Below, in pieces: positions 47,496-59,172 of a stretch of 64,000 bases of DNA (its first letter is position 1; every line of letters starts with the position of its first letter). Below the pieces are notes generated by a model. That model made no database searches. It worked only from the letters and a program-made list of their open reading frames with translations, and was not told the DNA's origin. The DNA lies in the NCBI RefSeq assembly GCF_026210795.1, contig NC_089439.1:2046001-2110000 (forward strand). The letters are read 5' to 3'. Made by a program: the position numbers and the translations under genes. This DNA comes from Rhizophagus irregularis (taxonomy: Eukaryota; Glomeromycota; Glomeromycetes; Glomerales; Glomeraceae).

Positions 47496-50294
47496 GGCTA
47501 ATGACTTCGCAAGTCAAAAATAACAAGGTTCGAATGGTTAGAAAGGTTATCCTTATAAAATCATTATAAAGCGAAGTAAAAGTAAAATTCAATACTTCTA
47601 TAATTTTCTAGTAAATATAATTACATATTATAAAACATGAAACGACTGAAACGTTATTAATAATAAAATTTGTGTCAACCTTATAATTAAGTTTGTAGGT
47701 ATCAAACGTTAAATAAGCTTATGTAATTTAAATATTAATCAAAAAAATATTAAATCCAGGCCAATAAAATTACGTATTTAACTAAAATATTATATAATTC
47801 TTTAGATAAATAATATTAATATTAAATCGTAAGTTCATAACTTATAACCATAATAAATAAATATACATAAAATGTGATAAAAAAAAAAATTACGGTATGA
47901 AAATGACGAAATACGATATAACGAACCGATTTTGACTCATAACTTCTTAAACCAAATCCACTTATAATTAGTAATTTTATCACAATATACCGATTTTATT
48001 ATGTATAAATTTCGCGATATTAATATACCAAAGTCATGTTTATAAACCAGCCATATTTAACGATTATCCGATTTTATCCTAATTCTGGCCAGCATTAAAT
48101 TAGGTTGGCCAGCATTAAGTGCACAGCTAGCAAATCACTTGAATTTTCCTATAAATTTTAATTATTAGTAGAGAAGTTTTACAAGCATCTCTACACAAAA
48201 TATATTTCTCTTATTAATAATTTTTTTTAATAAAAATACATTTTAAAATTGAGTTCGGTGCATTAAGGACATTTGTTTTACCAAATATTCGATATAACGA
48301 TCCACGATCACATTTCATTGTAGTGATTTTTTAATTGTGATCACGTGTTCTCTAAACTACTAATAAGATATAAAAAAAATGAACAAAATAGATGCAATTA
48401 AATATTTTTTTAGTATTATTGAACTTATTATTATTATTATTATCTTCACTGGAAGCAGTACCGCATAACGGAGGCCATAGTACTACAAATTTCAGCCCTT
48501 ACCGGTTTTATTATTAGTAGATGTATAATACTTATACTGTATAATAATATGCGCAATGTCGGTCTAGGTTATTAAATTATTTTTAATAATAAAATCGGTA
48601 GAAAATGAAAGTCCTTTTTTGTTGGGGGAGAAGACTGTGGCCCGTAAATACTCGTAAAATACTGTCTCAAATTTAAATATTAATTATGGTACTCGCTCAA
48701 TATTATTATATTTAATAAATTGTTTTTTTTTTCAAGAATCGAAGATGCATATTTTCTTTGTCAACATTATAATCACCATCATTTGGTTCTGCAATAATTT
48801 CTCGAATGTAATTAATTTAGGATCGAAAATTAGTTTTTATTTAATCGGATCATTAGTTTTATTCCAAAATGGTTTTCAATGGCTAATTTAAACCGTTAAA
48901 AAAATGTTTTTTTAATATATATATATATATTTTTTTTGTGGAGTAATCAATTGCAAACAAAAATAATTGTCATGAGACAGTTACTATCTAAAATAAATTT
49001 TTTTCGATCAAATCATCGATCACGCATTGATTCATTCATTAAAAAGAACTTACAATACTTACAATTATTTTTATCAGAAGAAAATTTAGTCTTATTTGGA
49101 GATTTAAATTAAAATCTGAAGGTTCCACATTTTAAGATATGCAATGTATTATAATTTAAAAAGGGTAGAAAATATGGTAAATAAATCATATCCCGGCGTA
49201 CTAAATGTGACTTGTGATAAATATCGTAATCTGGAAATGGAAATGGATCGTTCAATATTATTCATTATATTATTAGTTTGTGACGCGTTACGTTGATAAA
49301 ACCAGGACAAGAAACTAAAAAAATTGTCAATTTAACGGTATTACTTAAACTGCTTAAAATAAATAACTTTTTCGGGTTAACTATTTAAAAGTTCTTTAAA
49401 GATTTGATTAATATTCACTTTCAGATATTAAATACGGATTATTAAACTGAAATTAATAGAATTAATTTTATTAATTTCATTCAGTTTTATTAATTAAACT
49501 TCCTCAATTAAACAATACTATTTCTAAATAATGTTTAAATAAAAATATCTGCAATAGTATTTCTTTTTTTTTTTGCGATATCAATTTTATTAATTTTTTC
49601 TTTTTTAAGAAAAAGTACACAGTAAAAAATTAAACAAGAAATTCGTCATATAATAATTATTTATTTAATACCATATAATAATCTATAAATCATAATAAAA
49701 TACCTGAATAAAAATTTATAGCCCACCATCTTATAAAAATCGTGTTTGTGATGAAAATGAAAAACATAAATTTTTAAAGAGAATCATCAAGATCCATAAA
49801 GAATTTCATAAATATTTTTTCAACATAGAAGTGAAGTTTCAAATTTGCATTATGAAAATAGATTCTAATGAAACAATCACAAAGAAGTTGCTAAACATCT
49901 AGCAGCAGGTAAAAATAAAGATTCGAACGTTATTAAAACTATCGTTGATTTACTGTACGTTGTTTTACACATAAAACACCGTTGCACTACGCGTTTTTAA
50001 ACGTTTTAAGTGGCGTTAAGATACAAAAGGTTCGTTTCCCTACATTTTTTGGTGTTGAGTAATACATGTATGGCGGTTTTCAACACTTCATACGCCCATG
50101 AAAACTTCCTGATGTTCAACGCTAATTATAGAGTATGTGTAGTTTTATTTAAACTATTGTTATCATAAAACTTGTTCCATTAAAGAAATAATTTTCAATG
50201 GAATTTTATTTGTAATTTGTGGTATGCGATTCGGTCAATAGTACTAGAATTATCTATCGTGCAACGCGATCTCAAGTAGTAGGCTATTCTGCAC
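47496..50294. other. Intergenic, nothing recognised
   Basis: Very A/T-rich, with GGCCAGCATTAA twice near 48075-48120, a TA run at 48918 and a lone CGTGTTTGTGATGA at 49741 that resembles the family 3' element but has no gene beside it. Confidence 0.5.
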
Positions 50295-50390
50295 TTATGG
50301 AAAGCCGCCATGGTCAAAAGTGCGTAGCAAAACATAGCGTGTACACGCTATGTTTTGCTACGCACTTTTGACCATGGCGGCTTTCCATAA
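50295..50390. repeat. Perfect 96-bp palindrome, no spacer
   Basis: Two 48-base arms meet at 50342/50343. The left arm begins TTATGGAAAGCCGCCATGGT and the junction reads AGCGTGTACACGCT. I found no mismatch from 50295 to 50390, and pairing stops at both outer bases. G+C is far above the surroundings. Confidence 0.95.
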
Positions 50391-50453
50391 TATGGCAAAT
50401 CCGTACCGTACTTGTCTTAGTTGATTTTTTTTTTATATGTTCAAATAAATACA

Positions 50454-50632
50454 GACATTAATGTCCAAATGACCAACATAGTTAAAATGGACATTGGTGT
50501 CCAATCAAATAACCATTATGGTCAAATGGACATTAATCAATATGCTAAATGTACCATTAATTTCCATTTTTATGTGGTTATTTGGATATCAATGTTTATT
50601 TAACTATGGTGGTTATTTGGACATTAATGTCC
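50454..50632. mobile_element. Element with GACATTAATGTCC ends
   Basis: The left end GACATTAATGTCCAAATGAC and the right end inverse GACATTAATGTCCAAATAAC, continuing to a shared CATAGTTA, form 30-base terminal repeats. Interior GGACATT and TGTCC words recur. Confidence 0.65.
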
Positions 50633-50662
50633 GTAGTTATTGGATATATAGAAAAAAATTAA

Positions 50663-50792
50663 CTGTACCGTACTGAATATATATAATATATATGGTACGG
50701 TACGGTACGGAATTTTTGAAATTTTTGGAAAATGATCAACCGTACCGTACCGTACAGGTACAGGTTTTCAATATTGTACCGTACTGAGTATC
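50663..50792. repeat. GTACCGTACC palindromic cluster
   Basis: TACGGTACGGTACGG and CCGTACCGTACCGTAC face each other, with further GTACCGTACTG words at the edges. A CCGTACCGTACTT at 50401 suggests the element once extended left and was split by the 50454-50632 insert. Confidence 0.6.
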
Positions 50793-51270
50793 TATATAAT
50801 CCGCGATTTCGATCTTTATTGACGTTATTTATATTATTTGCTACGTTGTCCACAATTTCTTGATGACATTGGAAGATGTGTTTTTGTGATACTTGTACAA
50901 AGATCGGTGAAAATTTTGCTGTATATTAAAGGCTTGATATGCTTAAAATCTTTTACCAAATCTTCAATCTTTACTATTACCAAGATTTGTGATAGCAATA
51001 AATGTTGTACTGCATTAACGAACTTTATTATTCATCTTAAACTGCCATACCTTATCCGCCTTATCCGTAAATGTTCATCCGCGAGTTTGTAAAGCATACT
51101 AGATTTACGAAAAAAAATACGGAATTAAATTACAACGCAATATGAAGATGAAGAAGAATTGACTATGCCAGTTGAAGTTGTTGAATAACTTTTTCCGTTT
51201 TTTTTAATGCATTATTTATTGACAATTGATTTGTTTCGTTTAAATTGAATTGTATTGTGTTGATTTATTT

Positions 51271-51652
51271 TAGAGGTTGGAACCGACCAAAAAAACTTAA
51301 CCGATTAATAATCGATTAACCAAGGGCCCTAATCGATTAATAATCGATTAATATTAAAATATTAAAAATTTTTTTTTTTTTTGACCGCAGATTGCACCAA
51401 ATTGTTTTTGATCATACATTTAGTTATAGGAAAGTCTTATTTATTGTTATTATCATCAAAAAATTAATACAAATTCTTCCAAGTTCGGAGAACACGTGAC
51501 CAAAAATTCACAGCTCTGGGCCGCATTAGATAATTTGACCAGAATTATGGGTCGATAATTTTAATCGATTAACCGATTTTTGAGATACCTTAATCGATTA
51601 ACCGTCTTAGTCGATTAATTAATCGATTAACCTTAATCGATTCCAAACTCTA
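51271..51652. mobile_element. Element built from AATCGATTAA words
   Basis: TAGAGGTTGGAACCGA on the left pairs with TCGATTCCAAACTCTA on the right. Between them TTAATCGATTAACC-type words occur about ten times in both orientations, around a central A/T stretch and one GACCAGAATTATGG. Confidence 0.7.
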
Positions 51653-51739
51653 ATTTATTTGATGTATAATAATATATTCGGTTAACTTTTTACATAAATT
51701 GGGATGAAAGTATTAACTAGTTATGTGTCTCTTCTCTGC

Positions 51740-52200
51740 GTAACCTGGAGCGATTTTTTGTTTTCTCTTTGTTAATTTTCCAACTTGAGTTTAATTAAAT
51801 TTTTAAATATTATTATGATTTGTTCATTTAAAAAGGTTAAATTAATAATAATTGTGACTTAAATTGTTATTATTCGAAAGAGAATATTATATAATTGACA
51901 TATATATATATCAAGTATCACAAATAAAGACACATTTGGAAAATGTTAACTACTTAAGGGTTTGTCATCTTTTTTTTTCAAAATCCCCCTTGCCTCAAAA
52001 ATTTTAACTTTAAGAGGATCCTAATCAATTATTCTAGTAACTATATAAATTCTAATTTTCAAAGATTTTATTATTAAATATTATATTTCCTCATAAAAAA
52101 TCTAATTTTATAAAGTACTAATTACTCTCCCATTTACTATTCGCCTATTAATTTTAGAAATTTATTACTTAAAATCACGCAATTTGATTTTGACTCTCTT
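51740..52200. repeat. Intergenic block shared with 30.85, 38.57 and 53.58 kb
   Basis: CTTTGTTAATTTTCCAACTT then GAGTTTAATTAAATTTTTAA recurs at 53580, 38570 and, weaker, 30850, all in plus orientation. At 38.6 and 30.9 kb it lies upstream of the minus-strand genes, so it seems to be part of the unit amplified with them. Confidence 0.6.
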
Positions 52201-52600
52201 TCAGTTTCAATTTCGTTGCGGTAAAAAAATTTAACCGTTTAGCCCGTGATCTACGTATATTTTTATATTTTACGCCACACGACTACAATTTTCACATTGT
52301 TCTGCACTTGTTATTTATCGCCGTTATCGAAATAATATATTCGGATAAAAAATGAATTTCTTAATAAAAAAATTTCGATGATACCATTGATATTTCATCA
52401 TTTTTTTTTTTCATCAAATTTTAAATACATTCCTATTTGTGCTACCACTCATGCGGATAAAGAACCACTAATGAAGCGTATCTACCTTTCAAAATTATCG
52501 TATAAGTTAATTAATTTGCTGATTTAGATAATAATTAAGTAATAGAGATATGAAGCGCTATCATTTATAGTACAATATTTACAAATGAAAACTGAAAAAC

Positions 52601-52610
52601 TATATATAAA
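52601..52610 (+). promoter_or_regulatory. TATA-like box of copy 6
   Basis: TATATATAAA, 74-83 bases before the family ATG at 52684. The leader CTATTTTTTTTTTTTACTTT resembles that of copies 4 and 7. Confidence 0.4.
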
Positions 52611-52683
52611 CCCTATTTTTTTTATAACATTTGACAACAAATAATAAGTTTTGATCCTATTTTTTTTTTTTACTTTCGTTATA

Positions 52684-52990
52684 ATGTCATCAAAAAATTA
52701 TGGACAAAAAACTTGCGAAACGCCGCAAATTCCAAAATTTTGCTCTGATTGTGAAGAAATGAGCGATTCTGTCAAACTTTTTTCTAGTAAAGTAAATAAA
52801 ATAGAAGAAGTTAATGACAATTTTTATAAAAATCCCATAAAAAAGAATAAGATTAATCAATTTTCCATATTCAATGCAAAATTTACTTTAAACAATATCC
52901 CTTGCGAATTAGAATACGATTTATCAAAAATTTTGCAACAACAATAATAAATATTCATCTACTATCGAAAATATCGACAATAATGGCGAA
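52684..52990 (+). pseudogene. CxxC small-protein family, copy 6 (truncated by deletion)
   Basis: The only copy on the plus strand. The family start MSSKNYGQKT is at 52684; an ATG at 52651 in the T-rich leader extends the frame artificially. The open frame runs 87 residues to a stop ending at 52947. Two lesions are visible. First, CETP is followed almost directly by PKFCSDC, so the protein is about 15 residues shorter than copy 5 there and lacks the basic KKRKPPK stretch. Second, after YDLSK roughly 50 bases are missing, including the LVIFTT region, and the join is out of frame (ILQQQ then stop). The displaced tail NNKYSSTIENID is still readable in another frame to about 52990. The CxxC and KLFSSKVNKIEEV parts remain. 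Probably non-functional, though a short product could be made. Confidence 0.85.
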
Positions 52991-53015
52991 ATCGACATAT
53001 TTTCCAATAATTCAT

Positions 53016-53026
53016 CACAAACACAA
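53016..53026 (+). promoter_or_regulatory. Conserved 3' element CRCAAACACAA, copy 6
   Basis: CACAAACACAA on the gene strand, followed by ATTTTATGCATTAAG exactly as beyond copy 5. It is the only plus-strand example, so the element moves with the gene. Confidence 0.55.
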
Positions 53027-53089
53027 ATTTTATGCATTAAGATTAATTAAATCAAAGATTCGTGGCTTGTACAATTATGTTTCCTTATT

Positions 53090-54100
53090 AGGTTAGTTTC
53101 AACCGATAATAAATACATAGCAACCTTTTACGTTAAATTCAATTCCTTTTTTTTATTTAAAATAATTTATTATTACGATATATATGAATAAAATGTGTTT
53201 TTTTTGGCATTAGTTTTTATGGTCGAATTTTATCATCTTAATTTATCTTTTCGAACTCCAGATGTTCAGTAATCAGTATGATAAAGCATTGTTACATCTA
53301 TTGAAAATCATACGTGTGTAATTGCACTACTTGAAGATGTTATAAAAAACTTCTCTGGACAATGATTTGTTTAAAAATTTTATCCGTTACATTACGGAAA
53401 AATAACTAAAATATGATTTCTATGTTTTGAGGCTGTAAATTCCGCGAATAACATGGAACGGAATATATTTTTTCATAAGAGTTTCTAATTAATTTATAAT
53501 TAATAAAATAAAAAAATTGAATGTAAGTAATAATATATTTCACGACGTATATGCAACTTTGAAGCAATTTTTTTTTCTTCTTTGTTAATTTTCCAATTTG
53601 AGTTTGATTTAATTTTATAAATAATATAAAAATTCTTTTTTTATCTACAAAAATGGTTAAATCAATAATTATATGAAATAGTTGTGAATTAAATTCATAC
53701 AATAAAACATTGTACTATTCAAGAATTTATTATGTTTCAAAATTAAAATTCTAACTTTACATAGTTACTAGAAAATACGGCCCCTTAATTACTATTTTCC
53801 CGTGAAAAATCTAAAATTAGATTTCCTATTCGCATACTATTTTCATAATTTAATTGTAGCACATACTCCAGTCTCAATTTTAGTACCAATAGAATGTTTT
53901 CGGTTATTTTGATCATGTTTAATATTTACCAGATAAAATCATTATCTTCTAACTTACGCGTTTCATGCGTTTCATGATAATGTTGTATATATGATATGAT
54001 TTTTTTTTTACCAATTCAGCAGCGTCAAATTTTTTGCTCAAATAGTTTCAAATTATATTATTATGCAAGTGTGCAATAGAGCACATCTTTTCGTTACACT
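53090..54100. repeat. Flank of copy 6, inverted copy of 58310-58640
   Basis: CATTAGTTTTTATGGTCGAA, CTTTTCGAACTCCAGATGTT and ATAAAGCATTGTTACATCTA are the inverse of sequence at 58420-58500, and GAGCACATCTTTTCGTTACA near 54080 is the inverse of 58338-58360. The duplication thus includes pseudogene copies 6 and 7 and 1 kb of flank. Confidence 0.75.
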
Positions 54101-54130
54101 ACATAAATTATAATTGTCAACTAATAAATA

Positions 54131-54178
54131 CACCCACTCAGGTGATCATATAAGGTTAGATGATCACCTGAGTGGGTG
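54131..54178. repeat. Hairpin with 19-base arms
   Basis: CACCCACTCAGGTGATCAT and its exact inverse ATGATCACCTGAGTGGGTG are separated by 10 bases. Confidence 0.85.
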
Positions 54179-56454
54179 ATTTTAGTTATGTCACCTGATC
54201 AAAATAAAAGGATCATTTTGCGCATCACGTTCTAAAACAAATTATTTCAATAACCGGATTTCTTTCCATTATCTAATTTTTCAGTCGAATAAAGACACAT
54301 TTGTTAAATTTTTAGGTGCATTTCACCGGGATCTACTTTGCCAAAACCCATTTTTAGAACCCGTGTCATTATTTTATTGAAGGGATATTTTACCGATATT
54401 AATTTTTTTTTAATGAAATAAAAAAAAAATAAACGTTTAATATTTATTATGTTTAAATATTATATTCGAATGATTCACTTTATTTATTATTTGATATTCA
54501 ATATAAATGAAAATGATCCGAGTCATTTGAATTTCATGAATTTATACAATAAATATAAAAAAAAATTGTTTATATAAAGGTATCAAGATGGATACATTAC
54601 ATTGAGTGCTAAGTGTTGCATGTTAATATTATCAAATTTTGCCTCAACTTTTCACTTTAATAGACCATCCGTTAAGAAACTTTTTTTTCCTTTATTTCAG
54701 AGAATGAAACCGATAATGTGATCAAAATTGAATATTAAGTCTGAACTTTCGTTTTGTCAGTTTCACTTCAAATATTTCTTTTAGAAAAATAATTTTACTT
54801 ATATTTGAAGTAATCGAATGTTTCTTCTTTTAAGTTTCATTAAAACATTTTTTAAAATTTTTTTTTTTTAAAATATACGTTAATTTTTTTTCATCATTTT
54901 TTGTAAGTATTGGTTCTGACTCTTTCAAGTTGGTCCACACGAACAAATTTTTTTTTTTTTAAAGAAACGTTGTTAGTTTTTTTTGTAGATTTTGGCTTTT
55001 TTGGGAGGATGATATGTTCCGAAGGTAAAATTTTGAGACTCTGCTGTTAAGCGTAGGTTTGACCGGACACTTCCACGAGAAGAACAAATTTTTTTAAAAA
55101 AAAGTTTAGAGGCGGATGGTAGTATATTTTTAGGTTAAAGCTTCGAAAATGTTGTAACTTTAAATTCTTATTTAATAGATGTTCACAATATTTCTTTCTC
55201 ATACATAAAAGCAATAAATGTCATAATTACATTGTATTTGTTAAAAAAAGTTAAAAAATAAATTTTCTTTTTACTTAGAATTCTTAACAGAATACTTTTT
55301 TGTAATAATATATACTCTTAACAACTGAAAATTGAGTAAATCTCCAAGCAATCCTACATTTCTTAACTAAAATTATTATACATAACTTGAATCTTTTTAG
55401 TTTTAAACTAAAAGATTAGAGACTGGATCCGTTAATCCGGATATGGATAATACAAGTGTTAATTCGGGCCAATTTATAATTCTGGCCGGAATTATCACCT
55501 AAAATGGAAATTTATTTGACGATCTTGTACAATAATTATGGCCGGCACTATAAATATGGCCCAAATTATTCTGAACGGATATTTATCCGACCCAATAAAT
55601 AAAAATAAGTAAAATTGATGCATTTATATTAATGTTAGGTTTGAATTTGGTAACAAAATTGAATTTTATCCTACAATCGAGAATCTGGAAATTTCTTCTA
55701 TATATATATTCGGTAAGCTGTTACAAAAGAAATTTTTTTGCTGATTTGTAATAATCAGTTAATCACCTGTTGCTGTGTTGCTTCAAAACAGTTCCCCTGC
55801 TGTCAATACATTTATTTAATCTGAAATGAGTTTATTTGAATACTCTAACTTAATTAGTTCTGAAAAAAGGTCTATGGTAATGTTACTATGTAGGTCATCA
55901 CATGGTAGTATATTGGTCAGTCAGCTAAAACGCGTAAGAGGCACAATCAAAAACTCGTTTAAAATTCTATACTTAAAATTACAAATTTTTAAGTAATAAA
56001 CTTTTGAAAATGGTAGGCAAATAGTAGGTGAGGACTGAGGAGTAACTATATTATAAAAAAAAAAAAAATTAGAATTTAAGGGGTCATATTTTTCTAGTAA
56101 CATGTGACAAGGGAAAGCAATAGTTGCTTCAAAAGTAAGTTACGCGACTCAGAAATAATTAATACTTAGTTACTTACATTCTCGACTTATTTGAAATATA
56201 TTATTTGTATAATAATTTTTTAATATTACTTATATTCAATTTTTTTTAGTTTATCAATTTAGAAAATGAAGGCGTTATCTAATTATTCTAATAATACCAT
56301 CTACAATTCATATGTAACGATTTTAACGAAACAACTCATTATCCGAAGATCTTCAATTCTTATTATTGTTTGTGCAAGGTTGAATAAAAACGACTGACTG
56401 ATGATATTTTCTTATACAATGATATTCAAAACTAGTATCATGCGCAAATGATAA
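54179..56454. other. Intergenic with GGCC-AATTA words
   Basis: TTCGGGCCAATTTATAATTC, TGGCCGGAATTATCACC and GGCCGGCACTATAAATATGG at 55465-55560 form a loose inverted cluster. No supported gene. Confidence 0.5.
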
Positions 56455-56668
56455 AATCTAAAAAATTTATTACACGGATTTTATATTGGTTCTTAAAAAG
56501 TATTTAATTGGTTTGAGTATTTGAATTATACAAAACTTTAAAATAAAAATGCAAGAAAATAACTTTGGTAAATTTTACGCGTCAAAGTCAGGGAAGAATA
56601 TTTCTTTGATTTTCTTAATCGCTTAATTAATGCGACTTAATTTAGAGCATACGAATAAATAAGTCAAT
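56455..56668. repeat. Third, near-identical copy of 40418-40648
   Basis: About 200 bases including TTGGTTCTTAAAAAGTATTT, GGTTTGAGTATTTGAATTAT and ACGCGTCAAAGTCAGGGAAG differ from 40418-40648 at only a few positions. This is much closer than units A and B are to each other, so a recent copy. Confidence 0.85.
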
Positions 56669-57194
56669 CTTCGCAAAAAAGACTGCAAGAAGGTTTAACC
56701 ATATTATAACTCTATTACAGTATATAGAAAAATTGTACACGCCCACCGAATAACTTAATAATTTATGCACCGATTTATATAAATTTTTATTTAAAAATAT
56801 AATGATGTTCAGCGCAAAAGAAAGAGTCCTACGCGCTAAATCTAAGATTTGCATACGAAAAATATCATTCTTTTTAATTGGTTTGATTATTTAAAAAGTA
56901 TTATAATTTTTTAATTCAACAAGTAAAGTTTTGATTACCGAAAAATATTACATCGTAGTACACTCTAATTTAACAAGATGCCATAATTGTTTCACATATC
57001 CAAGCCATATATTTATATATATACACACACTGACACACCTCATGTGATGATTCTACATGTGATTAGATACGTTCCATACTTCTTCTATGTGGGAATGCAT
57101 ATTTTATATTTAAAAAAGTTTTTTCTTATAGTTAAAAATAGTTGTGGCTGATTAATATGTAATAATTGTAATTAATAAGGAAGAAATATATCGA

Positions 57195-57290
57195 TACTGT
57201 TTGCAAATGACCAGGTCATTTTGGCCATTTGAAATGACTCCTGAATGACCTTCGAATGACCTAGTCATTAGTCATTCTAGTCATTTAAAT
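57195..57290. repeat. AATGACC/GGTCATT repeat cluster
   Basis: AATGACCAGGTCATT, CTGAATGACCTTCGAATGAC and AGTCATTAGTCATTCTAGTC. Similar words occur at 16710-16765 and 41995-42065. Confidence 0.5.
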
Positions 57291-58675
57291 ATAATGCTGT
57301 ATTAATTCGGGCCGAATTTATGATGCAGGCCAGAACTACAAATATATAATATCACGTGATATAATTTATCCACGGAATAATTTTGGCCTGAATTATGATG
57401 TAATTTATCATTAATGATCCAAATGTCACGTGACAATCCAATTGGTTTTAAAGAAATGTATATAAAAAAATGTATTGTTACAGACAGACGAGAATAATGT
57501 ATGAGTATAGATTTTTTTAGTATTATGATAGCAATAAATTTTAAAACTTCGTTTCTACTTTCTATTTTAGAAACTATACATAAACACCACATTTTAGTAA
57601 AATTTGTAACTTTTTATAGAATTGTGATCTTTACATTTATGTCTTATTATGCATGGCTTATAAAAACATTTATTGGCCTGGATTGGAACAATTCTGATAT
57701 TTGTTTTTGATTATTTAAATTATATAAACTCGATACAAACTCAATTATAAGGATTTTAATGGGATTAAAACTTGATGCGAATTCTATCTTAATAATGTTT
57801 TCATGTTTTTAGAATTTGATATTATATTTACTAGAAAATTTGTAGAAGCTTGCTATACTAATACGCAATTCTGCTACCTTATACATGTATAACTAACTGT
57901 AAAGAAGCCATCATCATTAGTGTTGTATTATGCTTACTATTTCGAAAATTAGTTTTTATTTGATAACTTTAGACAACACTATTACTACTGGTTCATACCA
58001 TGATCATGATCATTAGTTTCATTCTAAAGAGCTTTCAATGACTAATTTTAAACCGTTAAAAAACTTTTTTTTATTTGGTAGAAAATATAGTTTAAAATAT
58101 ATGTAAATAGTTATATACCGTCGCACTAAATCTGAAAACTCTGATATCCCAAGAAATTACTTATATTAATGGAGCTCTACTTGTGTCTTAAATTTGATAC
58201 ACGTAGCTCATATTTTTTTTATTAGAGCCGATGTGGAACCGAATTAGAACCGACGAACCTATTTCCATACCTCATGCGCCAAATGATTATCAGGTGACTA
58301 ACTAAAAAGGAGTGATAATATTATTTGTGTAGTGTAACGAAAGACTGTGCTCAAGTGACATTTGCATACAGTATTTTGCATGCTTGATATAATTTGAAAC
58401 ATATTAGATGTAGTAATGCTTTATCATACTGAATATCTAGAGTTCGAAAAGATAAATTATTAAAATGATAAAATAGATCATCAAAAACTAGTACCAAAAA
58501 CACATTTATTCATTGAACATATCGGAATAATAAATTATTTTTTTTTTAAAAATTAAAAGATAAAAAAGGAATTGAAGAATTAATAAAAGTTGTTCTATGC
58601 CTCTAAGGAAACATAAATGTACAAGCCATAAATATGAGCAACATCTTGACTTAATAATTTCTTAATAAATCAAAC

Positions 58676-58686
58676 TTGTGTTTGCG
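58676..58686 (-). promoter_or_regulatory. Conserved 3' element CRCAAACACAA, copy 7
   Basis: Reads CGCAAACACAA on the gene strand, preceded by TTTAT as in copies 4 and 5. It is still intact although the reading frame is broken. Confidence 0.5.
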
Positions 58687-58756
58687 ATAAATTATTAGAA
58701 AATATTTTTTTTTCTAATCGCTCTTGCCATTATAAATTGTAAATATAGTCAATGAA

Positions 58757-59105
58757 CATTTATCATTACTTTCGTTGTCGATATTTTTGATAGAAGATGA
58801 ATATTCATTATTGTTATTCCAATATTGAGTTGTAAAAGTTACCAATTTGTGTAAGTTTTCTAAAGAAAATTTTTGATAAATCGTATTCTAATTCGCAAGG
58901 GACATTGTTTAAAGTAAATTTTGCATTGAAGGTAAAAATTGATTAATCTTATTCTTTTTTATAGAAAATTGTCATTAACTTCTTCTATTTTATTTACTTT
59001 ACTAGAAAAAAGTTTGACAGAATCGCTCATTTCTTCACAATCAGAGCAAAATTTTGGAATTTGCGGCGTTTCGCAAGTTTTTTGTCCATAATTTTTTGAT
59101 GACAT
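58757..59105 (-). pseudogene. CxxC small-protein family, copy 7 (frameshifted)
   Basis: The start MSSKNYGQKT and the following 46 residues match copy 6, including the same loss of about 15 residues before CSDC. Near 58965 a roughly 10-base deletion after NDNF shifts the frame and gives a stop after 48 residues. Further single-base changes lie near 58938 (one base fewer) and 58870 (one extra A before TTTTCTTTAG). The rest of the family is readable in pieces across frames down to ESNDK near 58757, and the final family Cys codon is replaced by TGG. Because copies 6 and 7 share the first deletion but have different later lesions, the gene was damaged, then duplicated in inverted orientation, then decayed independently. 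Confidence 0.85.
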
Positions 59106-59165
59106 TATAACAAAAGTAAAAAAAAATAGGTTCAAAACTTATTATTTATTAAATGTTTCTGCAAG

Positions 59166-59172
59166 TTTTATA
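59166..59172 (-). promoter_or_regulatory. TATA-like box of copy 7
   Basis: TATAAAA on the gene strand, 61-67 bases before the ATG at 59105. Confidence 0.35.

Noticed and set aside
47520-47545. Possible tRNA T-arm (GGTTCGAATGG)
   Set aside because: No matching stem, anticodon arm or acceptor could be placed around it.
49729-49760. Seventh 3' element (CGTGTTTGTGATG)
   Set aside because: Differs from the 11-mer at its edge and no family gene or relic is found on either side.
50421-50853. Several 60-64-codon frames
   Set aside because: They lie in the GACATTAATGTCC element and the GTACCGTACC palindromes and follow their repeats.
57501-57710. Small hydrophobic frame as a membrane protein
   Set aside because: Typical of random A/T-rich translation; no homologue pattern, no supporting signals.
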